Under the pieces are notes generated by a model that searched no databases, had not been told where the DNA came from, and was given only the letters and a program-made list of their open reading frames with translations. A program made the translations under genes and the position numbers. Below are positions 21,959 through 33,232 of a stretch of DNA of 64,000 bases, in pieces (within the stretch, counting starts at the first letter, position 1; each line of letters begins with the position of its first letter). This DNA is from Puccinellia tenuiflora. Taxonomy: Eukaryota; Streptophyta; Magnoliopsida; Poales; Poaceae. Location of the stretch: positions 218,308 through 282,307 of the forward strand of contig QRDG01002503.1 of NCBI GenBank assembly GCA_012064385.1, read 5' to 3'.

Positions 21959-23663
21959 GATGGTATCAGAGCTTTGTGTTGCCTGTAGGTTCGAAACCCT
22001 AAGTTTGGAATAGAGCTAGGAAAAGACCTAGAATTGAAAATCTATTTTATTCAATCTTCTTAAAAAGAAAATATTTGCTAGTTATCTTTTCTCATACTCT
22101 CATCTACTATTCACTTTCTAAGACATCTTTCCTCATATAAAATGACCCTTATTGGTGGATACAACTCAACGGATGTCAGGCCGATGAAGATCACCACAAG
22201 ACACAATTAAAACTCTACATGTTCACCAATTAGTACATAGTCTTCTGCCCAGCAAGATGTACTACATTGAAGGTCAAAGAAGACTTTGAATCACTCAAGA
22301 AAGAGATAGATGAGACCACCACTTTAGTTACTTTGTTAAGAACAACGATTACGTAATAGTGTATTGATCATACTAACTTAGTTTGTATGGCAATACTAGT
22401 TTGTTTGTGTTTGAACCATGTTGCTTAATAAGTGCTAGGTGTTGTTTGTTGGTTGAATTACGTTGATCTGCTGTGTGTGGGTAGGAATCATCTTTAGATC
22501 TTTCTATCTCCACTTATCTCTGCTAAACCCAACCAGATGCATCACCAATATGCCAACCAAAGTGACTTACCGTTCGGAGTGCAATGACTGTTTTCCATGC
22601 AAGGATGCAACAAGTGGGCGAACAACACAAGTATAGTACGGAAAGCCTACTGCACCAAGGAGAGGAATCACAGAAGAATGTTTAGCTTGTGAGCTAACAT
22701 TGGGTAGGAGTTTTCGCAACCCAATAGTCCTGAAGGATCGATAGTTTATCTCAAGTCTGTCCTACAGATTGGTCACTTTCTGTCAGACAAGTGAGGATGA
22801 CCGAGTGTTAGAATGCGAGATGCACCAAGCTAAGTACAAGGTAATGATTTGAGTGCGACGTGGACTAGCTACCATGATGACTACTCATTTCATTCGCTTT
22901 GTTATGAGGAATGGTAAATCTGAGAGACAAACCTATTAGAGAGCCGACGATGATCCTAAACCACATGGATATTATAACCCTATGTGAGGCAAGTGTTGCC
23001 AACACGTAAGATATACGGTGAGGATAAACCTTAGCTCACGTGAAGAAGAAAGAACCGTGTAATGGAAGTGTTTGCCTACCTAGAGAGTTTCGTTAGAAAT
23101 GGTATAGATAAGTTGCACTGAAGAATGTCAACCATGAGATGGTAGCATGGCGAAGACATTACATGATTGGATGACATGATGTTATGAAATCCTCTCATCT
23201 TGGTCTTCTGATAGACCCAAAGAGTGACCCTGCAGTATCCAAAGTAACTCAGCATAGCATACTAAGAGAGAAATAATTTCTCAAGTCATATGGAAGAGTA
23301 TGGTATCCGAAGTTAATTGAAGATACACCCACCTATAGGAAATGAAGATTATGATACAAGGATCCCAATGTATCATTTAAGGATAAAAGAATCATCAAAT
23401 CCTTACGAGGAGCTGGTACATGCTATATCTAAAGATTTAGGAAGATGAAGCAAAACTTCAAGAGCTGAAGATATAGTTGAACCCAGTGTGAAGACAAGAT
23501 TCACCAGTTGACCTAGCCCAAAGGCAAGAGTTCAAGACTTCCCACAAAAGTTTCTTTTAAGGGTGGTAGCCCACCCAGTCACCTAAACACGGAGATCCCA
23601 AGCCCATCCTTCTTTCTAGTTACTACGAATCTCGGGACGAGATTCCTTTTAAGGGTGGTAGTA
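21959..23663 (+). other. Gypsy A internal region (PBS to PPT), non-coding
   Basis: TGGTATCAGAGC (21961-21972) is the primer site. The end has CTCGGGACGAGATTC and TTTTAAGGGTGGTAG as polypurine tract (about 23631-23662). The 1.7 kb between holds no frame above 70 codons, so the element cannot encode its own proteins. Confidence 0.8.
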
Positions 23664-24916
23664 TATAACATTCCAAGATTTTCAAATTTTTGAAAATTCA
23701 GAAAGATCAAAAACTTTTGAAACTTATAATTATTTTGATTTGAAAATCCAAAATCATGCATGCATGCATCATCTTTTTGCCATGTTTGCATTTAAAATTT
23801 CCAAAGTTGGAATTTTAATTCCATTTTTAAACCCTATTTGAGAAAATGAAATAAAAGGGGCCTATTATGCTCTATATAATATTTTGTTTATATGATTTTA
23901 TTTGATGGTCAAAATTAGTGTCAAAATATTATATTTTAAATAAGCTTTCCAAAAAGTATTTTTTCAAATTTTCGGAAAAGTTTTAAGCTAGTTTTGAATC
24001 TATTTTTAAAAACAGAAAATTGAAAAGTGCTTTGTCAAAATAAATAGGAAAAAGGCCAAAGGGGCCGAGCCGGCCCGAAAGCCACCCCAGCCGCGGGCCA
24101 CCTCTCCCTCTCTTCTCTCTCTCGCGTGCGCAGCCCAGTAGCGGCCCGGTACCCCTTCGTGCGCCCCTCTCGCTGACACCGCAGCCCCACCTGTCGGCAC
24201 CGACAACCACCTCAGCACGTCGTCTTCCTCCCCCAAATCACGCGCGTGTCCATGGCAACCCGATAGCCGGCGATCCCCTCATCAATCTGAGCCATAAAGG
24301 CAAGATTGACGTGGCCATCCCCTCCTACAAACAGCCCTCATCGCCCTCCCTCATTTGCCCCAACCCCAAGCCCCTAAGACGGCCCAAGGCCGCCGAAATC
24401 GACCGCCTGAGCCCGCACTGCCGCACCGCCTTTCTTCTTCTTCCGGTGAGCTCCGACGAGCCCGCACCTCCCCATCGCTCCCTCTCTTCTCTTTTCAGCC
24501 GTTCGCTTCGTTTTGACACGGTCCCGTGTTTTTTATCGCCTTAGACCCAGCCGTTCATCGTCGACTGAAGCAACCCGTCGCCGTCTTCAACTCTAGCGAG
24601 GGATTACCGGAGCACCAGGACGCGCCCCAGCTCTCCACCTTGCCACCGAGCTTGCCTCGACACGCCGCACCTCGCCATCATCTCCTTCGTCTCCGAGGAC
24701 CACCGGAGCGCCAACACCCTCGACGCTCGAACCGTCGCCGCCACGCCCCGGCCTTCTCCGGCAGCCCTCCGCTGCGTAGGTAAAACCGTAGCTCTGTGGC
24801 CGTTAGATCTATTTTGGACGGCCAAGATTAGATGTAATTAAACGAATCGGTATGGTCCAGTCAGCGTGCACAGTCATCACACAGTCAGCACCCCCAGCCA
24901 ATCCGAAGCCGCCACG

Positions 24917-26644
24917 TGATGCATGTAAAATGCATACATGAACTTTCATTATATTACTTATATTTCAATCATATTTGCATCATATAAGGGATATATCATT
25001 GTTTTATAATGATTTTGGGAAGATTTCACAGTTTTCCTATTTTTATGGAATTAACCCTGCACTGGCAAAAAACCCTATTTTCTATATTTTGATGTTTCAA
25101 GGACCCAAACGACGTCCAAATGAACTGGAAATTTACGAGCATCAGTTTTTGGAAGGAACAAAGTGTAGGAGCGAATGAAGCGAACAAGTGGAGGCCCGAA
25201 GGCCGAAAGAGGGTGGCCCATGCGGCCAGATTCCTTGGCCGCATGGGACCACTCATCTGGGCCCTCGAGGCTCCGTTGCCGTCGATCTTTTCTCCAGAAC
25301 CTTCGTCTTGACCTAAAACCGACTATAAAAATAGTCTCCCGATGCCTTTCGGGAGGAGGCCGCCGAAAACACAGAAACACCGAAACAGAGATCTGGAGCT
25401 GTAGATTGGAGGGGGAAAACTCCGGCAGAGCGCTGCCGGTGTGGTCTCCATCTCGCCCAATGACATCTCCACCGTCTCCATGATGAAGAGGGAGTAGTCC
25501 ACCCCTAGACTATGGGTTTGTGGAAGTAACTTATGTATCTCTCCTCTCTCTTGAGCTTCACTAATTAGCACCGTATGAGCTGCCGAACATGATTACGGTC
25601 ATCTATGTAATTCCTTTGTGGTGGATCTCTTTATGATTTAATATATGTTTGAAGATTGCAATTGTTTTGTTTCAGTTATGAAAGTAGATGCATATTATGT
25701 ACCCCGTTCTTGTCTACTTGTTTTGATCAAGCATGTTTATGAGAGTGTGTGTGGGGGAACGTGTGCATTAGTTGGAGTAATGAGGGGGTGGCTAGTGCGG
25801 TGAAAGTGAGAGAAGTTCCGCGATCCACTTGGGTATTTTTACCTTACTTTGTTTCCTCACTAGGGATAAAGAAAAATACCATGCTATCGGTGGTGTGGGT
25901 GTGACCATTGCCACTTCTCCATGACTAGATCTAGCATATTCATATTTTAACTTCATGTCATAAGACTTAAAGCTATACTCTGATTTATCTTAATTACCGA
26001 GGTGCTAAGATTTAGTTCACATCTTGGTGGAGTATAAGAGAGATTAATAAACAAAAGATCACTATGTTAGGACGTGATGCCCATATAATTAGTAACTTGT
26101 CATGAAACCTTTTTGTTGCAATCTCATATGTCAATTCTAGTATTCCATTATCTACCACTTTATTAAAGAGAGAGTGCATTTGTGAAACCATGAATCCCGG
26201 TCCATTTTTAATCATAAGAAACACCTTTCCAACAACTTATAAGCATTTTCCATTTTCTGCCATTTAAAAATCCGAAAATACAAAAACACTTTTATATCTT
26301 GCATTCACAATACAAAACCCAAAAAATATCATCCATCATTATTTCCACCATCCTTGCATATTTATTTATCATCATTCATATTTATTTCTTGTTTTGCATT
26401 TATTATATTTTCATATCATTCTCACACCTTGTGCTTGACAACCACTTGGTGAGGTTGAGGGCACAAAACAATTTACTTTGTTTTGCAGGTTTTCAAGAGA
26501 AGGATAAGAAGATAAATCTTTTACTACTGATTCCCCGAGAGTTCGATATTAAACCCTCGAGTCACCCCTCGTGGGGAAACCGTCTTTCCTATACTACACA
26601 CTCTACGCTTGGAGTCTCAACCTAAGCTAAGTTCAAGGCCATCA
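24917..26644 (+). mobile_element. Solo LTR (gypsy-like), TSD CCACG
   Basis: 1728 bp, begins TGATGCATG and ends GGCCATCA. It is flanked by CCACG at 24912-24916 and 26645-26649. The uninterrupted site is visible in the 5' LTR near 6610-6620. TATAAAA at 25324-25330 marks the promoter and plus orientation, followed by a CTCCCGATGCCTTTCGGGAG hairpin. A single LTR without interior is the product of LTR-LTR recombination. Confidence 0.85.
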
Positions 26645-26946
26645 CCACGTCACCCAGCCTTTTCTGGATTTATTTCCGAGTAGATTTTAATTTGCAGTTT
26701 TGCAGAAAAGCCCCTAGAACTTAGATTTGTCATATCTTTTTAACCACATATCCAAATTTTACAAAATTTATATCAGTTGAAAGCCCTTGACCTGTAGAAT
26801 CGTTTGGCACTGTTAGATTTCAAATTTTGTTAGTTTAAATTTATTCAAATTTCAAATGTGTTGTTTGAGTAAATTTGGCATAACTTTCGGTTAAAAATTG
26901 CTTTTTGACTAAATCCACTTAATATAGTTTTGTTTAAAAGCCCTCT

Positions 26947-27378
26947 TACATGGACATGAGTATCGGGTCCCACCTGTAAGGTACCCGGTATCGAGTACCT
27001 GTTTTATTAGGTGATTTACTTAGGCAGAAAGGCTTGAGGCCCATGTAACTCAATGCACGGGCTCCCTGTTCAGCCCACTGGGCCTAGGGTTACTCCCTAT
27101 ATCAGGACCCTACTCGGTCACGGACACCCGAGACCCAGCCTACTATAAAGGCTGGGAGGAGCCACCGGGTAGGGCAAGAAGAGATAGATTACATCGCCAT
27201 CACGTCCACGTTGTAACCCTTGAGATCCAGCAAGAGAATACAGATCCCATCTTACCGGAGTCTTTAACTCCGGTGAAGCTCTGTTCTTTTTGTTAGCCGC
27301 CGGTGTCCCCTACGCTATGATGTTCTACAAAAACCCAAGTCCCTCACAAAGGGGCACTGCCGAGGTGATCCCTCGACA
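26947..27378 (+). mobile_element. Short solo LTR, TSD CCCTCT
   Basis: 432 bp inserted in the 3' LTR of A, flanked by CCCTCT (26941-26946 and 27379-27384). The empty site is visible near 6911. Starts TACATGG (first G of TG probably mutated) and ends CGACA. TATAAAG at 27144-27150 supports plus orientation. Confidence 0.75.
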
Positions 27379-29011
27379 CCCTCTTTCTAGTAGAGCCTTT
27401 CTCTATTTTTATTAAAATATTTTATAGCATTGTCCTATTTATTTGTTGTGTATGCCCTTTTTGGGAATTTAAAAATAGTTTATTTAGTCCTAAAATTGCA
27501 TTTTTGGGTCTTTTGACATCATGCATACTTCCAAAAATATAAAACATAGTTGAATTAATAATTGTGATTTAAAACTCATGCACATCATGTATTTTGTGTG
27601 ATCATATTGCTTGTATATTTATTTCGTGCCTTGTGTGAATTGTTTAGATTATTCGGAGAGTCCGGAGAATGTTTGCAATTGTTGCACCTACAACTCCTGC
27701 CAAGGCAAGTGATGCTCACACATAAATTCCTAAGTATTTTGATATGTATTGTAGTTTACTTTCTCTAAGTAGAATTGCATGTCATGTTTTATTACTATGC
27801 TAGACCTATTTAGTATTACTCCAAATATTCCTAAGTGTCTAGTACCTATATGATAACTTAGTAGATATTAGCGATGCTACGCTGAAAATGTTTTATAAAA
27901 GTAATAAGTTGAAAATCCTACTAAGTTAATGAAACACCTGGGTGGACGTGGCATTGTGGATGGAGGTTGAAAGTTGAGTGGCTGCTCTGGCTCATTTAAG
28001 TGAGTGCACCTGGGTTAGACTCAGGCTCATTTAGATGAGTGAACCAGGAGTACGTGCACTTGTGGATTGCCACTCAGGGACAAAGAGATTGAAGTTGCTC
28101 CAAGTGAAGATTACTTTTCGTGCAACCACTAGTCATATGGGCTCTGGCTTGACTAAGTATGTTGCGTGGAACCGGCCCGGCTTGACAAGCAGATGTAGTG
28201 GATGTAGGTGGGAACGGGTCAAGACGGCATGGGTCGGGGAAATGCTTCTGAAAGGTCTCGTCTCAATCTTCTCCTTTCCTTTTCACTTCAAGAAGGTCAA
28301 GGTCAGAATGGGTTGATTGAGTCTTGTGGTGAAAGTGTACAACCTCTGCAGAGTGTCAAACTAAGTACTTAGCCGTGTCCCCGGTTACGGATAATTTTGA
28401 GTATCGGAGCAAGGACGTCAACAAGAGATCTCATCATTCCAATTTCTTAAGTAAAAATTTGTTGAACTTGTGTGTGGAGAATTTTCCTGGATATGTTCGA
28501 TGGAATGATCTCATAACTTTTTGAAAAGAAAAGTGTTGGTAATTATAGGATAAAGTTGGCTTTACGCAAAAATAGCCTTGAACTACACCAGCCATATATG
28601 CATATAGTTAATAGAAGTTTTTTCCTTATGAGTCCACAAGTATCACTTGCCAGATCCATACAAATGGTTCTGACCAATTTTTGGCTGCAGCGCTTTTACT
28701 GTTGCAGGTTGTTCCGACGATGAGTGAGGATTCGTTTAAGGGTTCTGAGTCTACAACCAACATGTTTTCGCCTGTGGCTACATGAACATTGGGGACTCCA
28801 TGCAATAATTTTAGTCTTCCGCTGTCATTTCTGTTTTAATGCTAGCTTCGTGCCATGCAAGTTGTAATGATTTTTTTAAGTACTCGATCATCGTGTAATA
28901 ATTGATACAATGTTGTGATATTTCATCGTAAACTGTGTGTGCAAATGAATCAATCCAGGGGTTTGCACTATACATAGGGACTTGCCTATTTTTAAGTGCA
29001 GGTCCGCTACA

Positions 29012-29179
29012 GTTGTTTTCCATTAAACCGAACTAGTGAAATAAAAACAAAAACAAAAAGATTTAATTGCAAGATCTAAATAAGATACCTTCAAGCACTC
29101 ACCTCCCCGGCAACGGCGCCAGAAAATAGCTTGATGTCTACTACACGCTTCTATTCTTGTAGACTTGTTGGGCCTCCAA
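29012..29179 (-). mobile_element. Gypsy D 5' internal stub and LTR end
   Basis: 29012-29134 is D's interior next to its 5' LTR; 29135-29179 is the end of that LTR (minus strand), cut by gypsy C at 29180. The short LTR piece TGTCTACTACACGC with TTGTTGGGCCTCC resembles the common ends of Triticeae Athila-like LTRs. Confidence 0.65.
29104..29121 (-). other. Gypsy D primer-binding site (tRNA-Asp type)
   Basis: The plus strand reads TCCCCGGCAACGGCGCCA, which matches the 3' end of plant tRNA-Asp with its CCA. The minus strand is therefore the primer complement. No tRNA body is present. Confidence 0.8.
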
Positions 29180-32100
29180 TGTAGCGACTAGACTCAATAA
29201 TATGGATCTCGTCTATGAGTATAGTGCTAGTCCCGGATCGACTCGCTAGCACACTCATTACAAATGAATAACAATAAAAAAATGTGTCTTTATTAATACC
29301 GAATATGATCCAGAATACAAAATTCTTACAACCTGCATAGCTCGAGGCTAGCTCAAATTGATACAAGTATACCAAACACACAGCGGAAAATAAACGAAAG
29401 ATGAAGCCTCAATCTTGATGCGCCACAGGCGAAGCATGTCGAGTGAAGAATCATGACCTAATGATTCTCATACCTGCAACAGTGAAATTGCAGCCGTTCG
29501 CGAATACGGTCAGTACATTTGGATTTGTACTGGCAAGTGAGCAATAACTATTAATACCCTAGTCTACCTAGCTTCTACATGCAATTTGGGCTAGGTGGAC
29601 TTGAAGGCTCTTTGCGTAATAGCGATAGATTTTATCCTAACTTTTGTAAAACATCTTTTCCAAAGATAAAATAAACAACACATTGGACACCGATAGAAAT
29701 CAGTGCTCCTATCCCTTGGTTCACCCATCAAATTTTATTTACTGAAATTGGAATGAATGAGAACTCTTGTAGGATCTAGTGTAGTTGGCTCAAGTTGGCC
29801 ATAACTGGGGACATGGCTAAGTACTTAGGCTAAACTCTCGAGAGTGTTGTACACTTTACCCGTAGAATGCATTTAACCCCATTTACCACGACACCCAATT
29901 TGTATCGTAGTTGGGAGAGAAACACACCGAAGCTTTTGGGAGATGATCCTTGAGTCCTCTATGCGCCCTGTCCAACCTACTAAGCTACATCTGCTGGCCA
30001 CGACAGGTACAAGAACCATAACTTACTCAGCAAAGTCAATGCCCATACTATGTTGACCTACGGTTGTACTCATAAGCTACTAAACAAGACTCCACAATAC
30101 TTCTCGGGAACCTGGGTGGCCGTTCACAAGTGCACCTACTCAGATACTACGGACCCGAGCAGCCACTCAACTATTTACCGCCAAATCATACCAATACCAC
30201 CCAGACATCAAGTTAATTAAAGTTGTTTTATTAGATTTGAAAAGAAACAACTATGACAACAACATCTTCCATAACATGTGATCCCACAACCACGTCTAAG
30301 CAACTAAGCAATTAACAACGATGGTTTGAAGGAAACTAGTCTACAGGGAATACATATGGCAATCCACTTAAGTGTTAGTGAATCACCTAGATTAGCATAC
30401 AAACAACTCCTACACATGCATTACTACGAAAAATAGTACTAAATGCATAGGAAAATAATAGGTCATATGATTGCATCACTTGCCTTTGTTTATTGTAGTA
30501 GTTCACGCACTCGGCGTACTCGTCACAAGTGCAGTAACGATCACACCTCTCGCAATCTAAACGTAGCAAACGATACACAATAAACACCAATACAAGACAA
30601 CAAATATGCAACACATGCATGCATGTCACATTAATAATCACACAAGAATTTTATTTATTTTTCTGGTTGTCTAGACTTGATATGATGCATGCAAAATATT
30701 TTTAATGCAACAAAGGATTTAGTTTGGAACTAAAACACTTTTAAAAGAGTTAATTAGATTTTTTCTATCTGCCATCAAACTAAGGTTCGCAAATTTTAGG
30801 TACCAACTTCTCTGGAGAGAGAATTCAATTCAAAAACAGCAGCAAAAAGATTTGATTAAAAAGGAGTTAAAGAATTAAAGCTATAATTAAAATACAATTT
30901 TCCATAATTTGAAAATTTCGAAAATATAATTTCGGAAAAGATAATATTTTGTTACAGATCTGAGTAGATCTTATTTTTCTAAACAAAACGGTATATTAAA
31001 CTTAATTTTCTGACTTACGGTTGATTTACTACGATTTTTACAAGATTTAATATAATCTGAAATTTTCTGAAAAGAAATCTTTGACCAAGGGTTGACCTTG
31101 ATGATGTCAGCGTGATGCAGTGCTGACTCCACTGCTGACTGGATGCTGACGTGGCTGCCATGCGCTGCTGACAAGGCGGTGACGAGCACGACACGTGACG
31201 ACTTTTGATTTGTCCATACCTCGAAAAGAGATCTGCTTTGTTAAGCCAAATCCGTAGATCAAATCGAAAACCTTTGAACACAAAAGTTGTGGAGAACGAT
31301 GAGATCTACCTTCTGTAAAAATTGCACCGGATTTGGTCGGACTGTTGATGAGTAATCGACGTTTTACTCGATCAGATATGAATCCTTGCGATGCGGAATT
31401 CTCCGGCTATGTTGGATGAAAAGTGGTGAGGTTTATCGGGATGGAAATATTTCGACGAGATCTACAACTCTCGCGAAGGAAGAAATGGCATCCGAGCAAA
31501 GCTCGAATCGTGAGAAGCAAAAGATTGAAAGCTAGATCTGAAATCGAAATTTCGAGTTTAGGACGAGTTCTCGCCCGGGTCTGGGGTTTATATAGGCGTG
31601 GAGGTCGGTTCAGAGGTGCTACTTGGAGTAGGGAACAAGGAAAAACAAACGGATTTGAATTTGAACTCTTAAAACACGAGATATGGAAATTTAATTGAAG
31701 AAGAGTTTGAAAAGAACGGAAAGAAATCAATGGAACCGACTGACGGTCATGCGGTTGGGCTGCTCTGCCCTTGCTGGGCCGGTCCGTGCGGGTGAGAGAG
31801 GGAAGAGGGAGGAGAGCTCGGTGCAGCTGGGCCGGTATTGGGCCCGGTCGGCCAGCTCGTTTATTTTCTATTTTTTTCCTTTTTCTAAAAACGGTTTTCT
31901 TTATAACTTCTGATTTAGAACTCTAAATTGAGTCAAACCAATTTTGAAAATTTTGAAATATTGTCCCCTATTATTAGAGACTAAAAGGGACTAGTTTTGA
32001 AAGAAATAAAATACAAATTAATTCCATAGGCTTATAATGCCTTATAGAGGGTTTTGGGAAAGTTTAGATTAGGACTTTTTGGAAATACACATTTAGATTT

Positions 32101-32199
32101 AAATGCAATCAAACAAACGCAAGTTTTAAAATGATGCCATGCTGGAATTCACATGCTCTAAATGCAAAACATTCCAATTGTAAAAATTGGGATGTTACA
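29180..32199 (-). repeat. Gypsy C 3' LTR
   Basis: 3020 bp. On the minus strand it begins TGTAACATCCCAA (at 32199), preceded by a polypurine tract (complement of ACCCCCTTAAG, about 32205-32215). It shares the CTCGAGGACGAGATTC block before the PPT and a GC-rich leader-like region (about 31400-31860) with gypsy A, but is a different family. The left end TGTAGCGACTAG abuts D at 29179, candidate TSD copy TCCAA (29175-29179). Confidence 0.75.
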
Positions 32200-33232
32200 A
32201 ACTAACCCCCTTAAGATGAATCTCGTCCTCGAGATTCGGATTGGCTAGCTAATAGGTGTGGATTGTTTTCTCGAAGATCATCCTCTTGTAGCCTCATCTT
32301 GAGAATGATGATTCTCTTGCAATTTTTCGTCTCTGGTCTAACCCCCTTAAGAGAATTCAACTAGGTTTCGCTAGTGGCATGTGTAGATATGTTCCCTTGT
32401 GCAAATGATTAGCATTCTTCACATATCCTTTGGTATGATATCATCTCTCATCACACATAATCCAGCATGAAGATTTCATCGTATGCATCCCTTCAAGATA
32501 TTGCATACTTCACCAATGGGGTGGTTCTTGAAACACTGAGTCTTCTCAGTCGAGGTTTGGCGTCATATCTAAGCATCTATCGTTTCCCTCATGGTGGCCC
32601 TCGTGAATATTTCTTCATGGTTGTTGTGGATACCTCCTTGGCTCAACTCATTGTTTAGCCTACATTTTGGCAGCGGTTGCCTTTACTAGGATCGAAATTA
32701 TTCCATTATGGGGTTGGTCATCGTCGTCCTTTCTGCAGGTGAGTCTCTCAAGATTCACCATACCACATAGGAAGAGCGAATAATGAGAGTAGTCGTCATG
32801 GGGGCCAATCCATGTCGTACCCAAATTATTACCTTGTATATAGTTTAGCGAATCGCGTATTTCTAACACTCGGTCAACCTCACAAACTTGTAGAACATTC
32901 TCTTGTTCTCGAACTAAGCTCGAATAATTCCATTGGTTCCACAAACAAAACTTCTAATGATACCTTACGACACTCGGGTTTGCGTTACTCCTCTAAAGCG
33001 TTATCTCACATGCTATAGGTTCTTCATCGATCCTTCTCCTTGGTGAAGTTGGTTTCCATTCAGGCATCGGTAATGGCTGTAGCAATCCTAATGGCTTCTT
33101 ATGCTCAGCATAACTCTGCTACACACATCACATCGTGCAATGTATTATGTGATATTCTTCTTTATATTGGACCACCAAAATCATTCTTTCAAATCCATAT
33201 GCGTCTTCTTGTTGCCAGGATGAATAGAATAC
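32200..33232 (-). other. Gypsy C internal remnant
   Basis: About 1 kb of minus-strand interior adjoining the PPT, broken by insertion of gypsy B. Frames on both strands are short and unrecognised. The remainder of C is not found on the far side of B. Confidence 0.55.

Larger units (their letters stand above)
5422..29011 (+). mobile_element. Gypsy element A, whole span with nested insertions
   Basis: Plus-strand LTR element bounded by TGTAACATCCCAAG (5422) and CCGCTACA (ends 29011). Flanking 5-mers are GATGT (5417-5421) and GTTGT (29012-29016), a one-mismatch target duplication. Primer site TGGTATCAGAGC follows the 5' LTR at 21961. LTRs are about 3.11 and 3.18 kb once insertions are removed, and the interior is only about 1.7 kb with no coding capacity. 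It is therefore a non-autonomous, LARD-like element. It carries a copia element in the 5' LTR and two solo LTRs in the 3' LTR. Confidence 0.85.
23664..29011 (+). repeat. Gypsy A 3' LTR with two solo-LTR insertions
   Basis: Starts TATAACATTCC (first G of TGTAACATCCC mutated to A) and ends CCGCTACA. It matches the 5' LTR throughout, apart from the insertions at 24917-26644 and 26947-27378 and an extra ~46-bp pyrimidine-rich segment near 24092-24138. Donor-like GT is at 24780-24781 and acceptor-like AG at 28706-28707. Confidence 0.85.

Noticed and set aside
29104..29121. Match to the 3' end of tRNA-Asp
   Set aside because: Only 18 nt, adjacent to an LTR end: it is a primer-binding site, not a tRNA gene.
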